Shown here: in pieces, positions 21,693 to 32,399 of the stretch
How the letters are laid out: each line of letters opens with the position of its first letter
Numbering within the stretch: position 1 is the first letter of the stretch
Source: Nemopilema nomurai
Taxonomy: Eukaryota > Cnidaria > Scyphozoa > Rhizostomeae > Rhizostomatidae
Assembly: GCA_003864495.1 (NCBI GenBank)
Contig: ML133475.1
Span: 62,001 to 126,000 of the forward strand
DNA length: 64,000 nt
Reading direction: 5' to 3'
The notes under the pieces: model-generated
The model's input: only the letters and a program-made list of their open reading frames with translations
The model's database searches: none
What the model was told of the DNA's origin: nothing
Position numbers and translations under genes: made by a program

Positions 21693-23171
21693 ACTATGAA
21701 CAGATACAACCTGGTATTAGGACTATACCATATTTTAGACTCAGCTTTAACTCTCGTCAGCGAAATCGTTGAAGAGTAGATCACTTTAGCGTAAACTCCA
21801 CTTTAATTTGGGTTAGGAAGAAGCAAGCTTCAAGAAAATTTGATTACTATCTCGCTAATTTTATTGTTTCATAGCAAATCATAATGAAAGGTTTGCTACG
21901 TGAAAAACCACCTGCACGACGACAAATATTGGCACAAACAGAAAGACAGTACTTCAAAAAGCATCTTTGATGTAAGTAGTTGTGAATTTATCAATCTCAG
22001 AATCCAAGGGTGTGCAGTTTTTGTCCCTGATACCGCATCACTCACAGATCCGTTAATTCGCATTCCAAGATCTTTTTACTTTCTGACCAGCTCTGCTGTA
22101 CAGCTACTACATCAGTTTTCACCAAAATTTTCAACCGCAACTCTAATTTCAGTCATACACAACCATAGATAAACGTAGCTAAATTTTGCGAAAGGAAACA
22201 ACGAATATGCTCTGTTTTGGCTAAAATTACGTCATCACTATTTATTAACAGGCGAAAATTTGGCCTCGGGAAAATTTTGCTTGAAGACTCACTATTACAC
22301 GATTACACTTTTGTGCAATATCGTATTCCGTGACTTTTCATTATTCATCGCAATATTATAAATCTTAGTTATATACAAGGGTTGAAGTTAATACCAGCTT
22401 CCTTTCCCACAAATTGCGTTACTTGGTGTGGACAAGAGGAAATGGCCTTTCCTACCATAAATCATTCTTTGCTGACAAATTAATTCCCAAACTGGAAATT
22501 TCTGCTATGCTTCAGAGAATGCAGCTTGAAGATTCATCAATTCAAGGACAAAGTACAAATATTTTGGATAGCATTCAGATTTCACTTTGACAATTGCAAT
22601 ATATATTGACAAATCTGTAGAAAAGCTGCAAGCAGAGTGAAAGTGACTAGAAGATCAAAGCCAAGTCTGACATCGGATGCATTGACGCATTGTACAGAAT
22701 AATGGATAAACAATCTTTACTGTTTACGATAGAGATCAGGAGATTCGAGAATAGAGGAAGAAATAGAGTCCACACTCGATAGAAATATGGAAACATTGAA
22801 TTCTATCATTATCATGCCGGAAGAAAATGATGTACAATAGCATTTGATCGCTAATAAATCAAATCAGTGAACTATTTGGAAAGTATTTTGAAAGCGGCCC
22901 ACAAACGTGAAAAGCAGGTTTAAGTTTGGCTTCAAAAACTAGATATTGAGATGGTTTATACCTCGCAGGTGAGATATTTACTAAAGAGCAGCATTTGAAG
23001 AACATAAACTCCATTCTCACTGAGTTCTTCGTAATTCAAATTCACCTTTCATTTCACTTTCGGCACAGAGACAATCAACGCCAGGAGAATCCAGTAAAAC
23101 CCCAGCTTAAGAGATTAATAGAACCTGAATATGAATGTTGCTCCTCCTTCAAAGAAAAAATTCGTTCTTCT
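21693..23171. other. Intergenic region downstream of receptor C
   Basis: No gene supported. Open frames at 21900-22172 and 22995-23195 have no recognisable domain or splice context. Confidence 0.4.
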
Positions 23172-23511
23172 TGTAACGTGTTAGGGTTTTGTTAATTAGC
23201 TGTGTTGCGTGCAGTGTCTGTGATTGATCTTAATCTTGTTAACAAGTATGTATTGTCTTATGTCAATGTGTCGTTTCCGTTATTGTGATCACGTTTATTG
23301 TTGTAGAGTGACGTATTACTGTTGATTGTCATCTCCAATTATACTCAGTGTTATATTCAGTGTATTTCGTGACCATTAGGTCAGTCTTGTTTGAAACAGA
23401 TTGGATATACATTGATCTATTGACTACGCTGTTATCTTACTTGGCTTAGGCCTTCGGGCCTAAGCATGCCATCTTCCTTCCACGCTAGCAAAGAACCACA
23501 GAATCGTTACA
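23172..23511. mobile_element. Solo LTR of a Ty3/gypsy-type retrotransposon
   Basis: A 340-base segment begins TGTAACG and ends CGTTACA, perfect 7-base inverted termini of the TG...CA kind. It is flanked on both sides by the 4-base direct repeat TTCT (23168-23171 and 23512-23515), which I read as the target-site duplication. Near its end is a perfect 9-bp hairpin with a TTCG loop (23444-23465). No internal coding part and no second LTR follow, so it fits a solo LTR left by recombination. Orientation is not certain. Confidence 0.7.
23444..23465. other. Perfect hairpin with TTCG tetraloop inside the solo LTR
   Basis: GCTTAGGCC, loop TTCG, GGCCTAAGC: nine paired bases closed by a stable UUCG-type loop. 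Its place in an LTR suggests a role in the terminal part of the transcript, such as 3' end formation or packaging. This is inference. Confidence 0.6.
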
Positions 23512-23515
23512 TTCT

Positions 23516-25253
23516 TATTGAAATTAGTCTCCGTAACCTACTTCCCACCGTAACCAGAGGCTTAAGTGTACAAAGACGTGCGAAGTTCAAATATTGACCA
23601 GTACCCAGCCGTGAAGGCGCTGTATTGTTGACAAATGACACCATCAAACTCTGTTATCGATTTCGAACTGCAGAAAGGGCGGCAAAACATCATCTGTCAA
23701 ATGACTTTGGACTAATTTTGCAAACACTCTTGTGTGCTTTCTGGCTAAAACAACCGCCGTTTTATAATGAATGAATACTGAAAACATTTGCTGCAGAAAA
23801 CACTTCGAGCTAAAAGTACCTATCACACGCAGATTTTAATCAATTATGTTAATGTTAGCCTTGGCCAACTATGGAAACTACACTTTTCATGTCTTCTGTC
23901 AAATGTGGAAAGCCAGCCAAAATGAAGTGGGATAGAACGTGTGAAGGTTCCTAAATTGACCTACAAATCACATTTCCGAGCCGAGGAGTGGAATGAAGGC
24001 CGGATTTCAAGGCGACACCAGCTGTGACATTCTTGGCACTTGTTACACTGACATACATTGGTAGCGATCGTTCTGAATAAAGAAAGCCCACAGCCCAAGT
24101 CTACAGCAACGTCGGTCAAAATGAGTTACCGGAGATAGTACCGCGTTTATTTGAAATGATTCCGGTATGAGGACATTACTTGATCAAAAGCTTGGGCATT
24201 GAATTATCCCCTTCTGGCTGCTGGAACAATCCAGCAGCCTCGTAATAGAGCCCTGCTACATTCGAAGGACGACAAAAAGTCTCCTTAAGCGAGGCAAATT
24301 CAATATTGCTTCCGCATTCAAATGAAACGGTTTAATGTGAATATGACCTGATAGAGCAGTTCGGTGTGCTCGGATGTTGGGTTGATTTATTGCATCCAAA
24401 CCTACAGGAACATTTTATAGGGCTATTCGGAAAATGACCCTTGAAAAGGCAGCTTTCAATCACAATTACATAACGAATAAACAATGAGCATAAATCGGAA
24501 ATATCTCAATATTATATGCAATTCTAATAGATTCTAAATAAGAAAGAATTTTGCTTACAACACATTTTCAATTGGGTTTTTGTAAACTAAAAATATCTAT
24601 ATAATCAATTTACTTTGTCATTCTATTTGGAAACCAATCGCCTCCACAGTGGCCTTTTATAAAAAAAGCTTGAATTGTCATGCTCATCGAACTCCTGTAA
24701 CACAGACAAGACCGAATTTAAGCTTGAGAAGCTTTAGGCAACGCATGCGCAAAATTAGGCCTTGGGAACGAAGCATAGGACAAAGGCCAACCATATAACA
24801 GGAAAATGTTCATCTTGTGGATTTTGTAAACTTACAACATACATAACTAATAACTGGTATGTAACTTTTGACAGCTTATCTGAATTTAGAAAACGTTTTA
24901 GAGATTTAATCCCGCAGTGAAACTTTTAAATGTTCACATAGTGGTGCATGCGCAAATTAGCAACCGGATGTTGACACAACAATCCAGACGCCTTCAGCAA
25001 ACACAACTAGATTCAAAACTGTCATTATTAAAGTCCAAGGAGAATATATTCTTTTGAAAACCGTTTTGAAACGTGAGTGTATAAGCTTTATTTCTCGAGT
25101 CGAACGAGACAGCATTACTTATCATATGACATTTTCCATGAAAAAGACTCCCGAAAGCAATCCTACAAACCCTACAATGCTTCGGCCACCAAAAAGGCAT
25201 TAAATGTGTGCAGTATCAAAAGAGCCCTGGTATAAAATCAGTGGCACACTTAC
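23516..25253. other. Intergenic region
   Basis: No gene supported. It contains a perfect 9-bp inverted repeat with a 6-base loop at 24216-24239 (GGCTGCTGG / CCAGCAGCC). Confidence 0.4.
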
Positions 25254-26086
25254 CCTTGTATTCCATCTTGTGTCTTTTTCCTTCCTCTCTCTGGCGTCAG
25301 CTCTTTGTTTTTCTTCCAGCTAAGGGGCAAAGAAAGAAAATTTTACAGTTGAAAACTAGCAAAAATTTGTTTTCTTTAGATAGTCGACCAAACTCTTCTA
25401 CGTCATCTAGTTTATACACTTTCAGCGAGGGGCCGATGTATTAATGATCTTACCCTGGAAGGTTGGGTACTTCAAGTTCAGATTGACACATCNCAAGATC
25501 CACTCGCGCAACCAAAAGTTTTGCAGAGCCTAAAAGGGACAACAGCTCCCCAAGCAGAACATGGAGCCCCCAAACGAACTGCAACTCTAGCTAGTCGCCT
25601 GAAGGAGACGGCATACTTCCACAGTTTGGCGTCAACACACACACGACTGCAAAGCTAAGAACACACTGTCGAAGGACCGACTCAGTTCGCGGTTGCCAAA
25701 TCTAACGAACCGAACCAAAGAGAAGTCGAATTCACAGAAGGCCTTCCAAAACAAAAACAGACACACAAAGAATAAATAAAAGCGGGATTCAGGTTATTCT
25801 ACAAACTAGAATCCAAGCAACTTACAAAGACACTTTGACTTGGGAGAATAACGAGAAAGCATCGACACTTCGCTCCTCGCAAATCGTCGTAAGACCGACG
25901 CGCCGGCCAAGCTGTTCTTTTGCCGTGCTTTCAATCATAGCTCCGGCCTTGTTGATCACGGCATCCAAGTCGAATGGGCTTTTGAATCGCCAACGTACAT
26001 ACTCACTCCGTTGATTTGCACAAATGGTAGGCGTTTGTGTTCAAAATAGAAGCAATCGGAAATCTCAGATACGTGTTCTAAACACC
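25254..26086 (-). other. Group of candidate exons on the minus strand, one resembling the C-terminus of oxysterol-binding proteins
   Basis: Four acceptor/donor-bounded or start/donor-bounded open segments lie close together: 26007-26086 (peptide SEISDCFYFEHKRLPFVQ), 25826-25938 (starts MIESTAKEQLGRRV, CpG-rich, strong donor GTAAGT), 25454-25529 (SAKLLVARVDL, LEVPNLPG) and 25254-25319 (LEEKQRADARERKEKDTRWN, donor GTAAGT). The last resembles the LEEKQRAxR...W tail of OSBP-related proteins. However, the phases do not join these into one chain: after 25454-25529 the 25254 exon would be read in another open frame (GWKKNKELTPERGRK). I found no EQVSHHPP signature. An ambiguous base (N) at 25493 falls in one segment. 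Real exons seem likely; the gene assignment is not. Confidence 0.3.
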
Positions 26087-26399
26087 CTACAGGAAACTGC
26101 CATTGAATAAGAAATGGGCTGCCGAGAAGTCAACGGGAATGAACTTCTGTCTTCTGCCGGACAATTGGAAGAATTCAGCATATTGTTCGCTGAGATACAG
26201 AGATATCATTTTTCAAAAAGGTGTATTCATTTTTGATATCGTGAAAAATTGGCCTACCGCAATTCCCATTCCTTGGGGAAGCCATGCAACAGGACCGCAA
26301 ACCACGCGTGCGGTAATTGCTGCGTATAACTCTGCGAAGGCCGTGTTGACGTAAAGAAGTACCAAAAATGACGAATTGAGGCGCTTATTCAGCAAGGGC

Positions 26400-28061
26400 G
26401 GTTATTAGACAAGGGGCGCTAATTCCGCCATTTATGGGAGGGGCTAATAGTGATGAAAGCTGGACCAAAAGCCACAATTTGAAAAAGGACAACGTTGTTG
26501 TAGAAATTTATCTTTGCTACATTGTTCAAATGAGTCATGTCCACCGACAGAAGGTCAAGCAACTGCTCAAAATTGAAATAAGATTAGCTATCAGTGCGAA
26601 TTTAGGCGTTTTAACACCCTCGCTAGCACCGGCATAGAGAGAAAATGTTAGAAAAAGCGGCTTTATCTGGTATTGTCTGAAAGGTTAATGGCAGAGGGAG
26701 CTAAAAAGAGCACCGTTTGACTTACGAGAAGCTGTGACAGATATCAAAACAACCTAAAAGGGCTGACAAATAGATAGCTTGTCAAAATTTCTTAATAACG
26801 TGCTGCAGCATCTGCTTCTGAATCGCCGAAATAAAAAGCTTTTCACCGGAAACCACATGCTCGATTGAGTCTGGGAAATTTTTTAGTAGTTTTTGTTAAA
26901 ACGTCCTCGCTTTCAAAAGGATACCTCGTTCCTGGCGTGGCCATGTTGGTTGTATTGCTACCAGCATTGCCAAATAACCTATTTTTGCGACAGAGTGGTA
27001 CTTTAAGCTGGAATAGTTTCCATTAATGCAAGCCCTTGACTTTGCTTGCATTGATTCTCCCGTGATACAGTAGTGTCCCGCAGATATACATCAGGGTGAT
27101 GTTTCTTATACAAAAACCATATTATGCTACAGATCATCTACTCAAAGACAAGCTCAATGGCGGTGATAAAGTGCCACATACTATTCTAATTTGTATTTGT
27201 CATTAGGAAACGCTGAAAATATTCCCGAAAAGTGCTTTTTGCTTAGTTTGCATTCAAAATTCTATTTCATTTGACCAGTTTAGAATGATTAATACCTTGT
27301 TCTGTTTTGCAAAGGACCGTGTTTCGAATTAGGGTCTGTGTTTCTTAAAACTGTGTTTTTATATGCGAGAAACTACTGTACTCTCTCGGCGGCCTTTCAA
27401 CTTTCTGTACGACTGGGTTAAAATGTGGAAAAACAACGCACTAAAAACGATTAAAATGCATGAAAGAAAGCAAGCCGGCATTCAATTACAAGGAAAATTC
27501 TAATCAAACCCCAGTATACAGAGTCCAGAAAAGTTGGCGGATCTAGGGCTGGGAGCCGGGGGAAAGTTTGCCTGTTAATTTCATATTTGAGAAAGATTTG
27601 TTAGTAATTTTTACTTTAAACAATGAAAGCAGCTGTAAAAATTGTATTGAGTTGGTAATGAGGTAGGTTCAAATTATAAGAAATGCAGCCGGAGGAAGGT
27701 TATAACTTGTTCAGGACTCTGCCGGCATTATGTTGGAGATTTCCCTCTGGATGAGACAAACGTGAGACCATTTACAACAGAGGATGGAACGAGTGACATC
27801 GGACATCAAACATCCATTCTAGCAATGGATAGTGTAATTTTGGATCTGCTTTATGATCACGTGCAATAATCCAAGGGTAGGCTTTGCTACCGAGGTTCAA
27901 CTCAAAGCCGCAAACATCCTGCGCTGGAGCTTGCAGCTTGGTTCATGAGCAAAATGGATGCAAAGAAAGAGACGAGACCCTCTCGCCTTATAAAATCGGA
28001 GTCATTCTTTTCTTTAGAAGTCTCTTAATGACAACATGAGTAGGCAATTGGACAAGAAGCA
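26400..28061. other. Intergenic region
   Basis: No gene supported. The neighbouring frames at 26103-26395 on both strands are hydrophobic or open but lack a recognisable family. Confidence 0.4.
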
Positions 28062-28240
28062 TTAAAGTAAATCAACGGAGTTAAAACGCAGCTTAGCTCA
28101 GGGGACTGGGCCACCTAGAATAGAAATTCTTAGCTATCCAATCAAGGTTGAGAACAGCAGATGTTCATGTGATCACTTCAAATATCGCTTCGTGTGATGT
28201 GATACAAGACGATGGGGCCACCATGTGATCACTTTGACTA
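28062..28240 (+). repeat. SINE-like dispersed repeat, copy 2
   Basis: Second copy of the 18626-18800 repeat, same orientation, about 80-85% alike by eye, with small indels (AGAATAGAAATTC where copy 1 has AAAAATTAAAACTT). Both end near a TGTGATCACT motif. Confidence 0.6.
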
Positions 28241-29356
28241 AAAAATCTATGTGCAGGATTGAATTGAATTGAGTTGCTGTGTATTCTTAAACAGGGCAAC
28301 TTATGTCGTTGATTTACTTTAAATCATTCAATGCCTGGCGAAAACATACGCCTTTGAACAGAAGAAAAAGCATCGAAATTTCTCCGGTAACACGTTTATT
28401 CATTCCACACACGCCTGAAATGGTCATCAGCTCTTTAAATTGCGGAAACATCACATGGCGGTGAGAAAGATCCACTTTATTGCATGCAACAGAGGCAAGT
28501 GAACTCCTTTCCAAACCAAGAATCGACTGTGTTTAGTCCAATTTTCTATTTTTGCAAACCGATGATTGGCACAGACGTTGAGCACATATTCAATGCAGAC
28601 GAAAAAGCGACAGAATGAAAGATTTTCCCATGATTTGGTGTGGTTCTCGATCGGTCAAGCTAACTAATTTGCTGCTAATTGAAAGAAAGACGGATTGTGA
28701 ACAGTGATATCTCTTCAATTGCTACAGTCATAGGGTTCGCTATACAGGGGCTGCTCCAATTGGTTTTCCGTGTGTGCAATAAAACACAAACGGGGAAGTT
28801 TTGACCACAGGGAAGCAATTGTGGAGACTTATCTGGTCTTTCTTTGAGGCCTCTTTACAGAAGTAGAACCAGAAAGAATGAGTTGGAACAAGCAGTGGCT
28901 CTTCCTTTGGAAGCAAGAAAATTCTAAAACAGCCGTGAAAAATGATAGCAGTTACGATTAAGTTCATGTAAATACGAGAAGAATATAAAATTGAACTTGC
29001 TTGGTTCGTAGCAAGTTCCAAAAAAGCCTAAAGCATATTGCCAGCTTGCAAGTTGCGGAATTTCAGTGTTCGTTTGGGATAAATGTCATCAGACCGCGAA
29101 TTGATCGAAAGCAGGTTTCTAAGGAAAGCATCGGTAACTAAATTCCATCTACGCGGATTAGATGCGTGCCAATAAATCAACTTGGCTAATCAATGGAAAC
29201 TCTTTCGCAAGATCGAGACCAATGGTGGACCACAGAAGGCAGGTGTCTTTCTCAGCAAATCTCATTGCGACATAATCCTAGACAGATCTGTGGAAAACAG
29301 AAGTCAAAACGTCCTGTATCTTCACCATTCAAATCTGACTGTCAATATACAGATTC

Positions 29357-29361
29357 GAATG

Positions 29362-29398
<37 letters not shown>

Positions 29399-29430
29399 TT
29401 CAACAACAACAACAACAACAACAACAACAG
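29357..29430 (+). repeat. CAA trinucleotide microsatellite
   Basis: About 74 bases of imperfect CAA repeats interrupted by CATCAA and CTTCAA. The repeat alone explains the glutamine-rich and threonine-rich open frames around 29182-29691. Confidence 0.9.
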
Positions 29431-30960
29431 GGGCGGCGAAGAGACTTACATTGCCATTGCATGTATAGAGGCATTGTGAGTCATGCTGTTGTGTGCTTCC
29501 GTTACGGCACCGACCTTGCTTCTGAACGGACGTGCTTTCACAAGCTTTCCGACAATCAGCGAGCCATCTGCCATCGACATAGAGGCGCCTCGTTGCAACG
29601 CGAGCAAGGCTACGCTTATATCCAACGAAACTTTCATCCTTTCTCCATCAAAGCAGGCAGGATAGAATGGTTGAATTTGATTTGTTCTTAATGCGGAATT
29701 CATTTCACGTGTCTCGAATGTGAAAAATGCCTTCCCCTTGACTGGGTCAGTACTTCAGGGAGCATCTCCCAGAGTGGATCAAGCTATTTTTATACTTCCC
29801 ATAATAAGCAAGTGCTGCCCTGTTTCAAGAGGGAACGCCAGAAAGAGGCGTTAACTGTTTGTCGAAAAGCCAGTATTGAACATAACAACGTCGTTTCTAA
29901 GATATCACTGGGTGTGCTCACATTCAGAACTCCGTACAATCTTTCAAAATGCAATTAAACGCTTAATGGCCTTGTGCAACAGCTGCAGGACTGCTCGAGA
30001 CAAAATGCATTATTGTACGTTGGTGAGGTAATATGACTTTGAATTGTGCACGTAAAGAAAATCACAAAACAAAGTGCAGTTCCCTGGGCCATCAAAGAAG
30101 CGCCGAGTAGAATTGCGGAACCCATTCCACGCAAACATTCACGGAACCCTTGACACAAAACTAATAATTGAATCTTCAATACTTCTAAAAACATTTTGCA
30201 TGCTTTATGTCATTAGACATCTATTAATAAATCTTCATAGTTAATTAAAACGGATTTTTTCACTTTGTATTTGCTTTGAAAGTTTAGTTGATTCTTTTGT
30301 TGATTAGTTGACCACCTTGCATTCATTATTATTCTCTGTATCTGATCGAAGCTCTAAAAATTCTTACGAGAAGGGCAGTGATTTGAGCAGCAGATTCGGC
30401 GTTGTATTCTAGTAGTCGGATTTTCAAGATCAGCGAGAGGTCATTCTGAAAAGGCTAGCAAGATAGCAAAAAAGTCAATGCAGAAGGTCCAGTTAAAGAT
30501 TTAAACGAGCGAGGGTGAGCGATAAGTATACTCCAAAACAGCTCCAATGTCAAAACGCACATAGACACAAACACCAGAGAAATCTCGCCCACAATTCGGT
30601 ACGCAGTGGGATAATTTAATCGGTCAACGGCTTTGAAGACACGAAAAAGATCGGTCAACGGTATTGAAAACATGAAAAAGAAGCCATTGATCACGTGAAA
30701 TGTATTTGTCAAGCTAGTTTTCCCGGTTTACGGAAGGGATACCAAAAATCCCGCGCAAAACACCGACCGTGCGAAGGATGTTTCAAAGGCTGACCGCCTC
30801 TCTAATGTTTTGCACCATTTTGAGTGATAGGAAACATCTGCTCCCTGGCACCTTTGCGTTTGCCTGTACTTTACAATAACAACTTGTTTGCATGGATGCT
30901 TTGAAAATTAAGGATTTGGCTGGAGAAAGTGTACTTGGTTTCAAGAACGAAATTCATAGT

Positions 30961-31235
30961 GGGGGTGGGTGGCTGCCCATTTATAGGGGAATGATACTAC
31001 AGTTTGACAACTCTTGGGGGGGGGAGGGGTTCAGCCAAACAGCCAAAAAACCCCAACCCTATTGCATGATGATTCGGACTTTCTCTCGGACTTATATCTC
31101 AGAGATAATAGATTAATTCTTGCGCTCATCTTTTGCCTGGCTACTCAGATTATGGAATCGAGGCGGCATTCTCCCTGTAACAATTGGAAGGGGGGCTGTA
31201 GCAATTAGAAGGGGGTGGGGGAGGGGGGATGTCCA
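30961..31235 (+). repeat. G-rich stretches
   Basis: Several G runs (30960-30967, 31016-31029 and 31189-31228), including three closely spaced tracts around 31212-31227. They could form G-quadruplexes. No gene is seen nearby. Confidence 0.5.
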
Positions 31236-31663
31236 CAACACTCGACACTAGTACCACTAACATGATATGGGTGTAAATGAATGTGTTAAGAAAACGACGG
31301 TCAGACCCAAATAAATGCAGCAAATACTGCGAAAAAAGAATAAATGCTTCCTGAAGGATGTTTCAATACATGGTTCTAAAACTATATATATTATTCAGGA
31401 GTAGACGAAGACTCTCTTCTCAGCATGTTTTCACTCGCTTCAACATTCTTACGCAATTAAAAGCGTGGCATCTTACCTCGCAGGACAAGGATATAATTCG
31501 GGATCTTCATCGTTCAAATCTTCATTTGATGCTTTAGGGGCCTCTTCTTTGTAGCTAGAAATTAAATTTAACTCATTAAGTCGCCGTTAAATAGACTGTG
31601 ATGCGGCAGGAACAGCAAAAGAGCAATCAGTGACGCTGTTAGTGGCAAAGTCAATTATGAAAC

Positions 31664-31857
31664 ATGACTGAAAAGATTTCATACTTACTATCAATATGAT
31701 AGTTACGACGGCTATGAAAATTTGGACAACTACGAAAACTATGATAGCTACAACATATGTGGCGATTGTGATAATTATGACACAGTTGTGAGAAACAGCG
31801 GAACCATCTTTTTTTGTATGCTTAAAGTACTATTTTTCGTCCGACACCTACCAGAGT
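31664..31857 (+). other. Open segment encoding a Tyr/Asp/Asn-rich low-complexity peptide
   Basis: One frame reads peptides such as YYQYDSYDGYENLDNYENY and ends at a stop near 31855. The composition comes from a degenerate GAtAgyTACGA-like repeat. There is no start codon context and no recognised domain. It could be an exon of a low-complexity secreted or matrix-type protein, or a chance product of the repeat. Confidence 0.2.
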
Positions 31858-31868
31858 AACCAAGATAT

Positions 31869-31990
31869 TTTGCCAGCTTTTGGTCAACATCCGATGTTTA
31901 CATACTTTGAGGATTGTCAGAAGAAAATATACAAAAATTATGGTTCAACTGGTTCTCGCAATTGTGAAGTTCTGTACCACAAAACATTGG
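31869..31990 (+). repeat. 130-bp dispersed repeat, copy 1
   Basis: Matches 49964-50096 and, inverted, 60291-60416. The end TCTCGCAATTGTGAAGTTCTG followed by ACCACAAAACA is best conserved. In one frame it reads NCEVLYHKT, close to GCDVLYHKA in copy 3, so the ancestral element may have been coding. Confidence 0.6.
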
Positions 31991-32399
31991 TTCAAATAAT
32001 TATGATACTGACGCGATCAAGTACGAAGACAATGATGATGCGGACAATCATAGCTCTTGTTCGCAACACAAACTCAATTTTTTTTCTGGCGTAAACATGC
32101 AAAATTCATGGATGAATCCTGGCAACAAATGCTCCTGCTATATGACACCTAAATTGACGCCAAAGACAAACGCCAAAGACATCCTCATATCAGAAGGACC
32201 AGGAATGGTTGGTGAACGAAACACCATCACAAGGTGTCCGACCTATTTTGCCCCTGTTAAAATCAGTGTATGTCGTATTTTGCCGCTGTGGTATAGAGGA
32301 ACATGTGAAACAGATATTCTCCATTTACAACCAAGCGCATTCACAATACCCTTTCAATTGGGAAAAATCTAATCATATAGAACATTGGCCGCAAATCAT

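Noticed and set aside
25493..25493. Single ambiguous base (N)
   Set aside because: A sequencing ambiguity, not a biological feature.
29182..29691. 169-codon glutamine-rich open frame
   Set aside because: The CAA microsatellite keeps three frames open; no domain, and flanking codons look random.
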